33,944 nt of DNA, taken from contig JAGLYJ010000003.1 in assembly GCA_023132365.1 (NCBI GenBank), positions 1 to 33,944 on the forward strand. Direction: 5' to 3'. Source of the stretch: Mycoplasmatota bacterium (lineage in GTDB: Bacteria > Bacillota_I > Bacilli_A > Izemoplasmatales > Hujiaoplasmataceae). Below the pieces are notes generated by a model, which saw nothing but the letters and a program-made list of their open reading frames with translations, did no database searches and had not been told where the DNA came from. This document shows positions 1 through 9,213 of this stretch, piece by piece (position 1 is the stretch's first letter; each line of letters starts with the position of its first letter). A program made the translations under genes and the position numbers.

Positions 1-404
1 ATATGATCCTCCAACCCAACTCGTCTAATAATTTCTCTGGCTTTCTCCTTAATTTTATCTCTTGGAAGCCCAGACAATATGAGTGGTGCCTCTACATTTT
101 GTAATACAGTATATGAATCAATTAAATTGTAATTTTGAAAAACAAAAGCTACGTATTTTTTTCGGTAGTTTTCCATATCTTCAATTGAAAAATATGATGT
201 TTCCTTACCGTTTATATACATCTCACCATCTTCGTAAGAATCAATCCCTGAAATCACATTTAAAAGCGTGGTTTTACCAGAACCAGATTCCCCTACAATG
301 GCGATGAATTCATTTCTATATAATTCTAAATCAACTTTTCTTAATCCTAAAGCAACAACGTTATTGGAACTATAAAACTTTGAAACATTAACGAGTTTTA
401 TCAT
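1..404 (-). CDS. ABC transporter ATP-binding protein, MacB/LolD-like (partial, N-terminal part only)
   Basis: My reverse translation reads MIKLVNVSKFYSSNNVVALGLRKVDLELYRNEFIAIVGESGSGKTTLLNVISG...VAFVFQNYNLIDSYTVLQNVEAPLILSGL: Walker A GESGSGKTT and Q-loop FQNYNLI. Runs off the left edge. Confidence 0.9.
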   Translation of the reverse strand, partial: MIKLVNVSKFYSSNNVVALGLRKVDLELYRNEFIAIVGESGSGKTTLLNVISGIDSYEDGEMYINGKETSYFSIEDMENYRKKYVAFVFQNYNLIDSYTVLQNVEAPLILSGLPRDKIKEKAREIIRRVGLEDH

Positions 405-494
405 AATACCAACCTTTCCATGTTCAAATAATAAAAATATGCGATTTCATTATATCATAATATATTACATATATTCATAGTGAATAATTAAAAA

Positions 495-516
495 AAGCCA
501 GACAGTTGTCTGACTT
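495..516 (-). terminator. Rho-independent terminator of nusG operon
   Basis: aagccagaca-gt-tgtctgactt hairpin; on the minus strand it is followed by a T run (rc of taaaaaa). Confidence 0.8.
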
Positions 517-1058
517 TATATAACTTCTACTTCTGTAAAATCAAGTTCCATCGCCGTTTGTCTACCAAACATTTCAATAAGAACATGTACTTTACCTCTT
601 TCTTCATCAATACTTTCAACAGTAACAACTTGTCCTTCAAGTGTTCCTGCGGCAACTTTAACTTTTTGTCCTGGTTGAACATTAAGTCTTTGTACTGCAA
701 GCATGCCACACTTCTTAAGTATTGGATTTATTTCATCTGGTTTTAATGGAATTGGTTTAGTTCCGCCGCCACTAGATCCTAAGAACCCAGTAACTCCCGG
801 CGTATTACGAACGACGAACCAAGAATCATCTGTTACAACCATTTCGATAAAAACATACCCAGGGAATATTTTGACCATTTTCTCTTTGATAGTACCGTCC
901 GCTTTTCTTTCAGTTTTTAATTCTTCTGGAATCATAACTTGAAAAATCAGATTTTCCATATTCATAGTTTCTATTCTTCTCTCTAAATTGACTTTAACAG
1001 AGTTTTCAAAACCTGAATATGTTTGAACGATGTACCACAATCGTTTAGAATTTTCCAT
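516..1058 (-). CDS. nusG: Transcription termination/antitermination protein NusG
   Basis: RLWYIVQTYSGFENSVKVNLERRI..., PGYVFIEM, NTPGVTGFLG and a KOW-like C-terminus; downstream of secE. Confidence 0.97.
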   Translation of the reverse strand: MENSKRLWYIVQTYSGFENSVKVNLERRIETMNMENLIFQVMIPEELKTERKADGTIKEKMVKIFPGYVFIEMVVTDDSWFVVRNTPGVTGFLGSSGGGTKPIPLKPDEINPILKKCGMLAVQRLNVQPGQKVKVAAGTLEGQVVTVESIDEERGKVHVLIEMFGRQTAMELDFTEVEVI

Positions 1059-1072
1059 AAATACCCTTCTTA

Positions 1073-1561
1073 TTACAAGCTATATAGCCATTCAAATATC
1101 GGAGCAAAAGCGAATCCTAACAAAGTAAATATTACCGCTAGGAAAATTAAGAAAGTAAATACTCTCGCTGAATTTGATGATAATGTTTTAGCAGTTGGCC
1201 AAGTAACTTTTTTAAGCTCGCTAAAACTTGGTCTTACATAAGGAATTAGTAAATAAACTAAAACAAGGAATCCAATTAATATTAGGAATGTTCCTGTAAA
1301 AATTCTTCTTAATGTAGTTAAAAAGAAGAAATCTATAAATGCTACACCTGAGCTCCCCAATACGCTTGCTAAATTAACGGTTCCAAATTTACCTATAACA
1401 ATATAAACTCCATAAAGAATTAAGATTGGTGACAAAATTGCCAATAACCAATTCTCGAATGTATATTCTTTTTTTAGTATTTCCATTATTTTTGATTCTG
1501 ATCTTAAGTTCTTTTCCTTAGGATTTGAAGGTTTAACAACTTTTTTAGATTTTTTTGCCAT
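1073..1561 (-). CDS. secE: Preprotein translocase subunit SecE (long form)
   Basis: C-terminal SecE signature YVRPSFSELKKVTWPTAKTL followed by a TM segment; between rpmG and nusG. About 100 extra N-terminal residues with two further hydrophobic stretches. Confidence 0.93.
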   Translation of the reverse strand: MAKKSKKVVKPSNPKEKNLRSESKIMEILKKEYTFENWLLAILSPILILYGVYIVIGKFGTVNLASVLGSSGVAFIDFFFLTTLRRIFTGTFLILIGFLVLVYLLIPYVRPSFSELKKVTWPTAKTLSSNSARVFTFLIFLAVIFTLLGFAFAPIFEWLYSL

Positions 1562-1570
1562 GATAGCCTC

Positions 1571-1714
1571 CTACTTACCTTCTTTGTGAATGGTATGTTT
1601 TTTGCATTTTTTACAATATTTTTTAACTTCAAATCGCATAGTATTATCAGTTTTTTTGATTTCATAGTTTCTAGATAAACATTCTTGACATATTAATACT
1701 CTTTTAGTTTTCAT
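1571..1714 (-). CDS. rpmG: 50S ribosomal protein L33 (Cys4 form)
   Basis: Not in ORF track (too short). Reverse translation MKTKRVLICQECLSRNYEIKKTDNTMRFEVKKYCKKCKKHTIHKEGK*; two CxxC pairs; directly upstream of secE. Confidence 0.93.
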   Translation of the reverse strand: MKTKRVLICQECLSRNYEIKKTDNTMRFEVKKYCKKCKKHTIHKEGK

Positions 1715-1738
1715 ATATATTACCTACTTGCTTTATTA

Positions 1739-1767
1739 AATGTATCAAAAAACCCATAAAAAGTCAA
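1739..1767 (-). promoter_or_regulatory. Candidate sigma-A-type promoter for rpmG-secE-nusG
   Basis: Minus strand TTGACT (1762-1767), 17-nt spacer, TACATT (1739-1744), upstream of rpmG. Confidence 0.5.
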
Positions 1768-1772
1768 GAAAA

Positions 1773-2315
1773 TCATTGTATTAAATAAAATTTAACCTTT
1801 TTTTTAATTCTGTCTAGAGCATTATATATTTTCTTCTCTTTGCAATTCAACTTTTCAGATGTGCTTTTTATATTATTTTTTTCAATTATTTTAAACTGAA
1901 ATACTTGTTTCTCAAATCTTGACAATGTATTTAATGCAACTTTTATTTCGTTGTCTGAAAGATAGTGATTTTGTTCTTCTTTAACGCATGATTCATACAA
2001 TGCTGGCAATCTTGTTGCTAAAAACTCTCCATGTTTATTATCTGTATTTTTTAATGTAATCAATCTATTCGTTAGATTTAATTCAAAATACCTCATAAAT
2101 GTTTTATTAAATGCTTCATCAAATTTTATTGTTGATTTATATAAAATCATTAAGGCTTCTTGAAAGATATCTTCAAAACACTTAGTTAGGTTGAAATTTC
2201 TTATCTTTTTCGCAATAAAATACTTATATTTGTTAACCATAAAATCGAAAGCTTCTTCATTGCCTTGTTTTATTAAGTTAACAACTTCAAAGTCATTATA
2301 ATTGCGAAATATCAT
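1773..2315 (-). CDS. RNA polymerase sigma factor, sigma-70 family, at the sigH position
   Basis: Region-2-like VVNLIKQGNEEAFDFMVNKYKYFIAKKI...EDIFQEALMILYKSTIKFD and region-4-like LSRFEKQVFQFKIIEKNNIKSTSEKLNCKEKKIYNALDRIKKK; sits between rlmB and rpmG as sigH does in Bacillus. Confidence 0.75.
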   Translation of the reverse strand: MIFRNYNDFEVVNLIKQGNEEAFDFMVNKYKYFIAKKIRNFNLTKCFEDIFQEALMILYKSTIKFDEAFNKTFMRYFELNLTNRLITLKNTDNKHGEFLATRLPALYESCVKEEQNHYLSDNEIKVALNTLSRFEKQVFQFKIIEKNNIKSTSEKLNCKEKKIYNALDRIKKKVKFYLIQ

Positions 2316-2318
2316 AGT

Positions 2319-3032
2319 TTAAAGTTTCTTCCTTAATATTTCAAAAATCAATATTCCGGCGCTAACTGATGCATTTAAGCTGTTTATTTTGCCAACCATA
2401 TCAATTTTAACATTATAATCAACATTATCCTTAACTATTTTGGATATTCCTTTTCCTTCACTCCCTATTACTAATACTAGCGGTGTAGAAACGTCTATAT
2501 CATGGTAGCTCTTTTCTGCTTTCAAATCAGTGCCAACTACCCAAAATCCTTTTTGTTTAAATGTTTCAAGAGAATTTCTAAGATTTGTAACCTCAACTAT
2601 TTTAACATGTTCTATTGCTCCGGAGGAAACCTTAGCAACAGTGCCTGTAATTTTAACTGATCGATTTTTAGGTATTACAATTCCCGCAACTCCCGCTGCT
2701 TCAGCGCTTCTTATGATTGCACCAAAATTATGAGGGTCAGTAATTCCATCTAACATCAAAACTAATGGGTTTGTTTTTAAGTCTAAATCACTTAAAAAAT
2801 CTGATAAGTTGATTAATTTATAATCCTCAACTTCTAAAACAATGCCTTGATGGTTACCTAAGAATTGCTTCTTAAATTCATGTTTAGACATTGATTTAAT
2901 ATTAATATTACTTTGCTTCAGTTGTTTTACTATATCTTGGTTTGTATTCTCCATAATATATGCATTAAATATTTTTTTGTCTGTTCTCAAAATCTCTAAT
3001 GCTGGATTCTTTCCAAATATTCTTATACTCAT
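2319..3032 (-). CDS. rlmB: 23S rRNA (guanosine-2'-O-)-methyltransferase RlmB / TrmH family
   Basis: LDGITDPHNFGAIIRSAEAAG, VIGSEGKGIS and NSLNASVSAGILIFEILR SpoU/TrmH motifs. Confidence 0.93.
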   Translation of the reverse strand: MSIRIFGKNPALEILRTDKKIFNAYIMENTNQDIVKQLKQSNINIKSMSKHEFKKQFLGNHQGIVLEVEDYKLINLSDFLSDLDLKTNPLVLMLDGITDPHNFGAIIRSAEAAGVAGIVIPKNRSVKITGTVAKVSSGAIEHVKIVEVTNLRNSLETFKQKGFWVVGTDLKAEKSYHDIDVSTPLVLVIGSEGKGISKIVKDNVDYNVKIDMVGKINSLNASVSAGILIFEILRKKL

Positions 3033-3118
3033 CTATATCACCATCTATATTTTACCATATTTCTGCTTTAATTATTTTGATAAATTCATCTATTAATAAA
3101 TAAAATAACACCCTAAAA

Positions 3119-3499
3119 TTATTGAAGTTTCTCAAGGACTTTAATAGTGTATTGTATCAGCTCATTTAATCGTTCTACATTACCCATTAAATACAGATAC
3201 CCAATCACTGATTCAAATCCAGTAGCCCTATTATATGTTTGTATGCCAGCATTTTTAGGTTTGTGTGTAGCGTTCTGATTTCTACCTCTTTTAAAGATTA
3301 AAACTTCTTCTTCATTGTAAAAGTTATCAATTAAGAAAGTTACTGCTTTTGCTTGGTTAATAGCACTTGTAAATTTGATTGCGCCTTGATGCAATTCATT
3401 TACTTTCGTTATTTTATTACTTAACAAATATTCTCTAATACTTAATTCATAATATGCATCACCAATATATGCTAATGTTAACCCATTATACTGCATCAT
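3119..3499 (-). CDS. mrnC: Mini-ribonuclease 3
   Basis: LTLAYIGDAYYELSIREYLL... RNase III-like fold without dsRBD; RGRNQNATHKPKNA; adjacent to cysS. Confidence 0.92.
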   Translation of the reverse strand: MMQYNGLTLAYIGDAYYELSIREYLLSNKITKVNELHQGAIKFTSAINQAKAVTFLIDNFYNEEEVLIFKRGRNQNATHKPKNAGIQTYNRATGFESVIGYLYLMGNVERLNELIQYTIKVLEKLQ

Positions 3500-4830
3500 A
3501 TTACGCCTCTATCTGTTAACACTTTTCTTAATTTATCCGCTTCTGAAAACTCTTTGTTTTTTCTAGCCTTCTGCCAATCTAAATATATCTGTCTGTTTTC
3601 ATTTGAAATAGGATTCAATTCTACTTTCAATCCTAGAATTTCTGTCATATAAATTAAGCCCTTATAAACTTGATTCAAAGTTGAGAAATCATCTTGTTTT
3701 CTAATAGAAACATTAGCTAATCTCAACAATGATTGCAACGCTGTAATTGCGTTTGCTGTATTAAAATCATTATCCATAGAACTATTAAAATTGGTGATAG
3801 TTTCATTTACATCTTCAGCGGTTATTTCAGTTTCCTCAATCAATTTATTATTTATATCTAATTTGAAAAATGCCGTTTTTAAGGTATTTTCCAGTTTTAA
3901 CCACTCAGTAACATACATTGCAAAACTATCATCAGAATAGTTTAAAGGCGCTCGGTAATGTGTGCTTAATAAAAAGTATCTTAAGGCCAACTTTTCTGAA
4001 ACATCTTTGACAAAAATTACATTTCCTAAACTCTTGCTCATCTTAATATCCTTAAAACTAAGTCTACCATTATGCATCCAATATTTAGCAACCCTATGAT
4101 TATGAATTGCTTTTGCTTGTGCTATTTCATTCTCGTGATGAGGAAACTTAAGATCAGTTCCTCCACCATGTATATCAATCTGCTCTCCGAATATATCATC
4201 AATCATAGCAACACATTCAGTATGCCATCCTGGTCTTCCTTTAGAAAACTGAGAGTCAAAATTAATGCCTTCAAAGGTCTGTTTCCACAATGTAAAATCA
4301 AGTGGATTCTCTTTCAAATTATTTACTTCTACTCTGCTTCCTGAAATAAGATCATCAATTAATCGATTTGATAAAGCTCCATAATCTTCTATTTTAGTTA
4401 CTCTAAAATATACGTCACCATTAGCCTGATATGCATACCCTTTATCAATTAAATCCTGAATATAATTAATAATATAATTCATATACTTTGTTACTTTAGG
4501 TTTTATATAATCAGTTTTACAGTTAAGTGATTTTACATCGCTTAAAAATGCGTTAATATAATAACTACTAACTTCTAATTCCGATATATTTTCTTCAATT
4601 GATTTTTGTATTATTTTATCATCAACATCAGTGAAGTTTGATGCAAATATTACTTGGTATTTTTTTGATTCAAAATATCTTCTAACAGTATCAAAAAATA
4701 CTACAGGTCTTGCATTTCCTATATGAATATAATTATACACAGTTGGTCCACAAATATACATGCCAACTTTGTTTGGGTGAATTGACTTAAACTCCTCCAA
4801 ACGATCTGTATAACTATTGTATATCTTCAT
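3496..4830 (-). CDS. cysS: Cysteinyl-tRNA synthetase
   Basis: MKIYNSYTDRLEEFKSIHPNKVGMYICGPTVYNYIHIGNARP, GRPGWHTECVAM, KMSKSLGN. The track ORF extends to 4860, but the internal ATG at 4830 has a well-placed RBS (rc AAAGGA). Confidence 0.96.
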   Translation of the reverse strand: MKIYNSYTDRLEEFKSIHPNKVGMYICGPTVYNYIHIGNARPVVFFDTVRRYFESKKYQVIFASNFTDVDDKIIQKSIEENISELEVSSYYINAFLSDVKSLNCKTDYIKPKVTKYMNYIINYIQDLIDKGYAYQANGDVYFRVTKIEDYGALSNRLIDDLISGSRVEVNNLKENPLDFTLWKQTFEGINFDSQFSKGRPGWHTECVAMIDDIFGEQIDIHGGGTDLKFPHHENEIAQAKAIHNHRVAKYWMHNGRLSFKDIKMSKSLGNVIFVKDVSEKLALRYFLLSTHYRAPLNYSDDSFAMYVTEWLKLENTLKTAFFKLDINNKLIEETEITAEDVNETITNFNSSMDNDFNTANAITALQSLLRLANVSIRKQDDFSTLNQVYKGLIYMTEILGLKVELNPISNENRQIYLDWQKARKNKEFSEADKLRKVLTDRGVI

Positions 4831-4903
4831 ATAATCAATTCCTTTCTTATAACAGTACAATTATAGTTTAATAACTCGATATTTTCAAGCTAAATAACAA
4901 TTT

Positions 4904-4930
4904 TAAAAGGGACACTTGCGCATCCCTTTT
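4904..4930 (-). terminator. Terminator hairpin downstream of csp
   Basis: aaaaggga-cacttgcgca-tccctttt inverted repeat flanked by T-rich sequence. Confidence 0.65.
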
Positions 4931-4955
4931 CATTTTACTTACAGCGTTCTTAAAG

Positions 4956-5153
4956 TTAAACCTTTACTATGTTAGCAGCTTGAGCCCCTCTGTCTCCTTC
5001 AACCATGTTGAAAGTTACTTGATCGCCGTTTTCAAGAGTTTTGTACCCTTCTCCTTCAATTGCTGAGAAATGCGCAAAAATATCGTTACCTTCTTCATCA
5101 GTGATAAATCCATAACCTTTTTCTGCGTTAAACCATTTTACTGTACCGTTCAT
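4956..5153 (-). CDS. csp: Cold-shock protein, CspA family
   Basis: [62 protein letters not shown]. Confidence 0.97.
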   Translation of the reverse strand: MNGTVKWFNAEKGYGFITDEEGNDIFAHFSAIEGEGYKTLENGDQVTFNMVEGDRGAQAANIVKV

Positions 5154-5186
5154 TTAATTCTCCTTTTGCTTTAAATACTAGACATT

Positions 5187-5215
5187 ATTATACATTATAT
5201 CTTATAAAAAATCAA
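5187..5215 (-). promoter_or_regulatory. Candidate promoter of csp
   Basis: Minus strand TTGATT (5210-5215), 17-nt spacer, TATAAT (5187-5192); implies a short 5' UTR of roughly 30 nt. Confidence 0.65.
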
Positions 5216-5237
5216 TATTGGGGCCAATTCTTCTCTT

Positions 5238-6527
5238 TTATTCAATGTTTTCCTTGTCATTTTCATTTGGAGAAATAACCTTTTTACTTTGGTTTTCTAT
5301 AAAGCTAACATTGTCAATATCATTAAATTTATCTGTTAGTTTTTCAACTCTTGTATTAACTTTATCTCTATCTTTTCTCAAGGTATCGATTGTGCGATTC
5401 AGTTTATTCCAGTCTTCACCAAAAATTCTGAAATTAGATTTCAATTTTTTCAGTTGATCAATGATCTCTTTCATATGTTTGCTTCTTTCGTAATCAATTA
5501 CAATTGTTTGGAATGATGTTAGTAAAGGAACAATAGTTGTAGGTGAAACTATTGTTATATTTTTGTCTCTTGCATACTCAACTACTGTTGATGCTTTAGA
5601 GTGAAGCAACGCTAATATGCCGTCGCTAGGAACAAACATTAATGCATAGTCAGTTGTTTCACCTGCAACAATATATTTTTTTGAAACATCAGTAATATGT
5701 TTCTTAACTTCAGCTTTGAAATTTCTAATTAGTTCTAATTCTCTTTCTTTAGTTAAATCTTTATTATCAAATAATTCTGCATATGCCGAATAAGGAAATT
5801 TAGAATCAATAGCAATCATTCCGTGCGGTTGAGGCATAAAAACTACTGCATCCGCCCTTACTGTTTCTTTGGCTCCCTTTTTGAAAGTATATTGTGTTTG
5901 ATATAATTTATTGTTTTCACCAAATACACTAAACAATAATTGATTAAGTTGATATTCTCCAAACGCTCCTCTTGCTTGGTTATTTGATAGAATATTTTGC
6001 AATCCTAGAATATCTTTTGATAGATTCTGTATTTTCTCTTGTGCATGAACTATAACTGCGAATCTTTTTTCTATTTCAACAAATGTTTCCTTTGTATCAA
6101 TAAACCCTTTAGTTAATCGTTCTTCAACTTTCTCATTTATACTAGACATTCTTTTTTCAATGTTCTCATTTAACGATCTAAAATCTTGAGATAAATCTTT
6201 ATTTATCTTTGATTGAAAATTAACGAGCTCTTTATTAACATTTAATCTAAACTCAGTGATATTATCATTTGATAAGTCAGTTTGTTTTCTTAGTTGTTCA
6301 TTGACTTCACTGTTAAATTTAATCATTGATTCATAAATGCTCTTTGTTAGAGATTTTTCTACATCGCCAACTCTATCTATAATCGAATCTTCAACTTCTG
6401 AAAGACCTTCATTTGGATTCGAGTTCTTTTTTTGAAGGAAAAGAGTCAACAATACTATTATAATTATCGATAAAATAATTCCCAACACTCCTAAAACATC
6501 CTGCAAATCTATAAGTAAAAATAGCAT
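5238..6527 (-). CDS. rmuC: DNA recombination protein RmuC
   Basis: N-terminal TM, coiled coil, then RGAFGEYQLNQLL...VRADAVVFMPQPHGMIAIDSKFPYSAY...ALMFVPSDGILALLH, typical RmuC. Confidence 0.94.
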   Translation of the reverse strand: MLFLLIDLQDVLGVLGIILSIIIIVLLTLFLQKKNSNPNEGLSEVEDSIIDRVGDVEKSLTKSIYESMIKFNSEVNEQLRKQTDLSNDNITEFRLNVNKELVNFQSKINKDLSQDFRSLNENIEKRMSSINEKVEERLTKGFIDTKETFVEIEKRFAVIVHAQEKIQNLSKDILGLQNILSNNQARGAFGEYQLNQLLFSVFGENNKLYQTQYTFKKGAKETVRADAVVFMPQPHGMIAIDSKFPYSAYAELFDNKDLTKERELELIRNFKAEVKKHITDVSKKYIVAGETTDYALMFVPSDGILALLHSKASTVVEYARDKNITIVSPTTIVPLLTSFQTIVIDYERSKHMKEIIDQLKKLKSNFRIFGEDWNKLNRTIDTLRKDRDKVNTRVEKLTDKFNDIDNVSFIENQSKKVISPNENDKENIE

Positions 6528-6538
6528 ATAATTCCTCC

Positions 6539-8059
6539 CTAGAATATTGGACTAAACAAGTTAAATAACCCTTGTATAATCCGTGTAATAATACCGCGTT
6601 TTTTCCATTGTTCTTTAAGAATCTCATCTGATTTTTTTAAATCGTCATTGAAACTATTTACAAGTTTATTTATTGCTTGGTTTTCAAAAATAGCTGTTAC
6701 TTCAAAATTCAGATGGAAGCTTCTTGGATCAAAATTAACGGATCCAACTGAAGCAAGTTGATCATCAATAATCAATATTTTTGAATGAACAAAATGCTGA
6801 CTATACTCGTATATTTTAACACCCAAATCTAATAAATTTTCGTAATATGATTCTGTAGCGTATCCAACAGCTACATAGTCATGCTTTCCTGGAACTAATA
6901 ACTTTACTTCTATTCCAGATTTAATCGCTATTTCAATAGCTAACATTAATTCCGATTCTACGATTAAATATGGTGTGACTATTTTAATACTCTTTTTAGC
7001 CTTATTAATCATCTTAATATATACATTTCTAATTAAACTGTTCTCAAAATCTGGCCCAGATTCTATAATTGAAATAAATCCTTCAAAATATTCAACTGAT
7101 TTGTTCATTGGCTTATCAATTACAATATTTTTGACATAATACCAATCTTTAACGAAAACATTCTGAATACTGGTAACCCCATTACCTTTTAAAATAACAT
7201 GTGTATCTCTCCAAAATCCAAATTTCTTATTTTGATGATTATATTCATCGCCCAAGTTCATTCCCCCAACAAACCCTACTTTTCCATCAATAACAATGGC
7301 CTTTCGGTGATTTCTAAAATTCAAATTAGAATTGAATACTGAAATTGTTTGTGGATCAAATACACCTATTTGAACTCCTGCTTCTCTCATTGATTTCATA
7401 TATTTTCTATCAAGGTGTTTATTTGATCCCATATGATCATAGATTATATATACATCAACACCCATTAACGATTTTTCTTTTAGAATATCTAGAACTTGTC
7501 TGCCTATGTTATCATTTCTCATTATATAAAACTCCATGAAAATATATTCTTTGGCTAGTTTAAGCTCTGATATTAACCTAGGAAAAAATTCATCACCATT
7601 ATTTAGTATTTCTAAATAAGTATCGTTCTGATAGACACTTCTCCCGGTTGTATCATTTATAAATTTAAATACACTTTTGTATTGTGAATCATCATAATTA
7701 GGGTTTGTTTTCTCTTCTAATCTTAAAAATGCTTTCGATGCAATTAAAGGTCTCTGTTTAGAAAGCTTTCTGATATGAAAATCTCGTGCAAATATATAGT
7801 AAAGAACAATCCCAACAAATGGATTTAGTAACAAAATTAGAATCCAGTGACTTTTATTGTATGCATATGATGATTTTAATAATACTCTTAATATTAGACC
7901 TACAGAAAATAACCATACGAATATTAAAAAACTATACAAAGCAGTTCTATTAGTAATCAATGAAGATAAAGAGGATACATGCAATCCCACGACTAAGAAA
8001 AAAGAATAAATTAGCTCGGTTAAAATTAATAAGCCAAATACGACATAGCCTCTTTTCAT
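6539..8059 (-). CDS. cls: Cardiolipin synthase
   Basis: Two N-terminal TMs, two HKD motifs (NHRKAIVIDGKVGFVGGMN; VHSKILIIDDQLASVGSVNFDPRSF). Confidence 0.96.
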   Translation of the reverse strand: MKRGYVVFGLLILTELIYSFFLVVGLHVSSLSSLITNRTALYSFLIFVWLFSVGLILRVLLKSSYAYNKSHWILILLLNPFVGIVLYYIFARDFHIRKLSKQRPLIASKAFLRLEEKTNPNYDDSQYKSVFKFINDTTGRSVYQNDTYLEILNNGDEFFPRLISELKLAKEYIFMEFYIMRNDNIGRQVLDILKEKSLMGVDVYIIYDHMGSNKHLDRKYMKSMREAGVQIGVFDPQTISVFNSNLNFRNHRKAIVIDGKVGFVGGMNLGDEYNHQNKKFGFWRDTHVILKGNGVTSIQNVFVKDWYYVKNIVIDKPMNKSVEYFEGFISIIESGPDFENSLIRNVYIKMINKAKKSIKIVTPYLIVESELMLAIEIAIKSGIEVKLLVPGKHDYVAVGYATESYYENLLDLGVKIYEYSQHFVHSKILIIDDQLASVGSVNFDPRSFHLNFEVTAIFENQAINKLVNSFNDDLKKSDEILKEQWKKRGIITRIIQGLFNLFSPIF

Positions 8060-8079
8060 ACATTACCTCCAACACTATA

Positions 8080-8108
8080 ATTTTACCATATAATATCGTT
8101 TTTGTTAA
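8080..8108 (-). promoter_or_regulatory. Candidate promoter of cls(-rmuC)
   Basis: Minus strand TTAACA (8103-8108), 17-nt spacer, TAAAAT (8080-8085), upstream of cls RBS. Confidence 0.5.
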
Positions 8109-8139
8109 TACTATCATCATCTATAGCAGAAATAAAAAA

Positions 8140-8155
8140 AACGCCAACTGGCGTT
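8140..8155 (-). terminator. Rho-independent terminator of DUF1508 gene
   Basis: aacgcc-aact-ggcgtt hairpin; on minus strand followed by TTTTTTTT. Confidence 0.85.
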
Positions 8156-9069
8156 TATTTCACTTCAACGAGTTCAGCCTTGCCAGCGAACCTACAAACC
8201 GAGCTAATTGATGATATACAATTGCTTTTAACTGGATAAGTTTCGCCCGAAACTATCAACTGTTTATTTTGAGAATATAGATTGTATTGATACCTATTCT
8301 GTTTATCTTTATAGATAGTAAAACTACGCGCACTTATTGCTTTTTTGATTACATTTAGCCCATTAATTGCAGTTTGTTTTGAGGCATATCTCTGAGAAAC
8401 AAGCAATACTTGTCCGTTAGAAGCTAATAGTTTAATCAGGTAAGCTTTATTATCCTTAACAAGTTCAAATTTACCGTTCGGATTTTCAACCACTTTGATT
8501 TTTTCTGCTTTTACTTCTCTAATTTCCTTTGTCGGAATATCATCTAGATTATATACCTTGTCAGTTTTATAGAATTTTTTCACAGACACTACAGCAGATT
8601 CTGCTAATTTTAATGTCTTGTAAAATTCTCCAATTACAATAACTCTTGCTTTTCTAGCATCAAATAAATCAAAATGAGAGAATCCAGCTTTATCAGTAGT
8701 TATTTCAAACGTATTTCCTTCAACTGCATTCCTAAAAGTTTCAATGCCATTTTTAGCACCTTTTCCAGATGAGTACCCAAAAGATACTACTAGTATTTCA
8801 CCATTAGAAGCTTTTAATCTATATTTAAATAACCCTGCTTCTTGATAAACTTCATATTTGCCTGATGGACCTTTTTTATCTTTTGAGTTTGTTGTTGTTT
8901 TCCTTGGTTGTTTTGGTTGTGTTGTTTTCTTCTTCTTTTCCTTAGCTTCTTTTAGCAGTTTTCGTTCTTGTTTAATTCTATTTTCTTCAGCAATTTTAGC
9001 TTGTCTAGCTAATTCTTCTTGACGTTTCTTTTCAGCTTCTTTTTTCTTTTTTCTTCCAAATAATCCCAT
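8155..9069 (-). CDS. Tandem DUF1508 (YegP-like) domain protein with Lys/Glu-rich N-terminal helix
   Basis: Two related units, GKYEVYQEAGLFKYRLKASNGEILVVSFGYSSGKGAKNGIETFRNAV and GKFELVKDNKAYLIKLLASNGQVLLVSQRYASKQTAINGLNVIKKAI. Track ORF begins with GTG at 9078; ATG at 9069 has RBS AAGGAG. Confidence 0.8.
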   Translation of the reverse strand: MGLFGRKKKKEAEKKRQEELARQAKIAEENRIKQERKLLKEAKEKKKKTTQPKQPRKTTTNSKDKKGPSGKYEVYQEAGLFKYRLKASNGEILVVSFGYSSGKGAKNGIETFRNAVEGNTFEITTDKAGFSHFDLFDARKARVIVIGEFYKTLKLAESAVVSVKKFYKTDKVYNLDDIPTKEIREVKAEKIKVVENPNGKFELVKDNKAYLIKLLASNGQVLLVSQRYASKQTAINGLNVIKKAISARSFTIYKDKQNRYQYNLYSQNKQLIVSGETYPVKSNCISSISSVCRFAGKAELVEVK

Positions 9070-9170
9070 ACCTATCACTCCTTCAATGTTTATTATAACA
9101 GATTTATATAATCAAAACAAAAAGCAAGGTTCAAAGTAGGGAGTATAATAATTTACTTTTAAATATAAAA

Positions 9171-9199
9171 AAAACACTGGATGTGGGATCCTGTGTTTT
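9171..9199 (-). terminator. Rho-independent terminator of rplM-rpsI
   Basis: aaaacac-tggat...atcct-gtgtttt imperfect hairpin; minus strand continues into a run of T. Confidence 0.8.
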
Positions 9200-9213
9200 T
9201 TGAATTTGGCATA

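Noticed and set aside
83-307. 74-aa plus-strand ORF at left edge
   Set aside because: Antisense to the truncated ABC ATPase (Walker A region at about 260-290 on the minus strand).
4831-4955. T-box leader upstream of cysS
   Set aside because: Only about 70 nt lies between csp's terminator hairpin and the cysS start, with no specifier stem or T-box consensus seen.
6409-6627. 72-aa minus-strand ORF across the cls/rmuC junction
   Set aside because: Out of frame with both well-supported genes; no recognisable domain.
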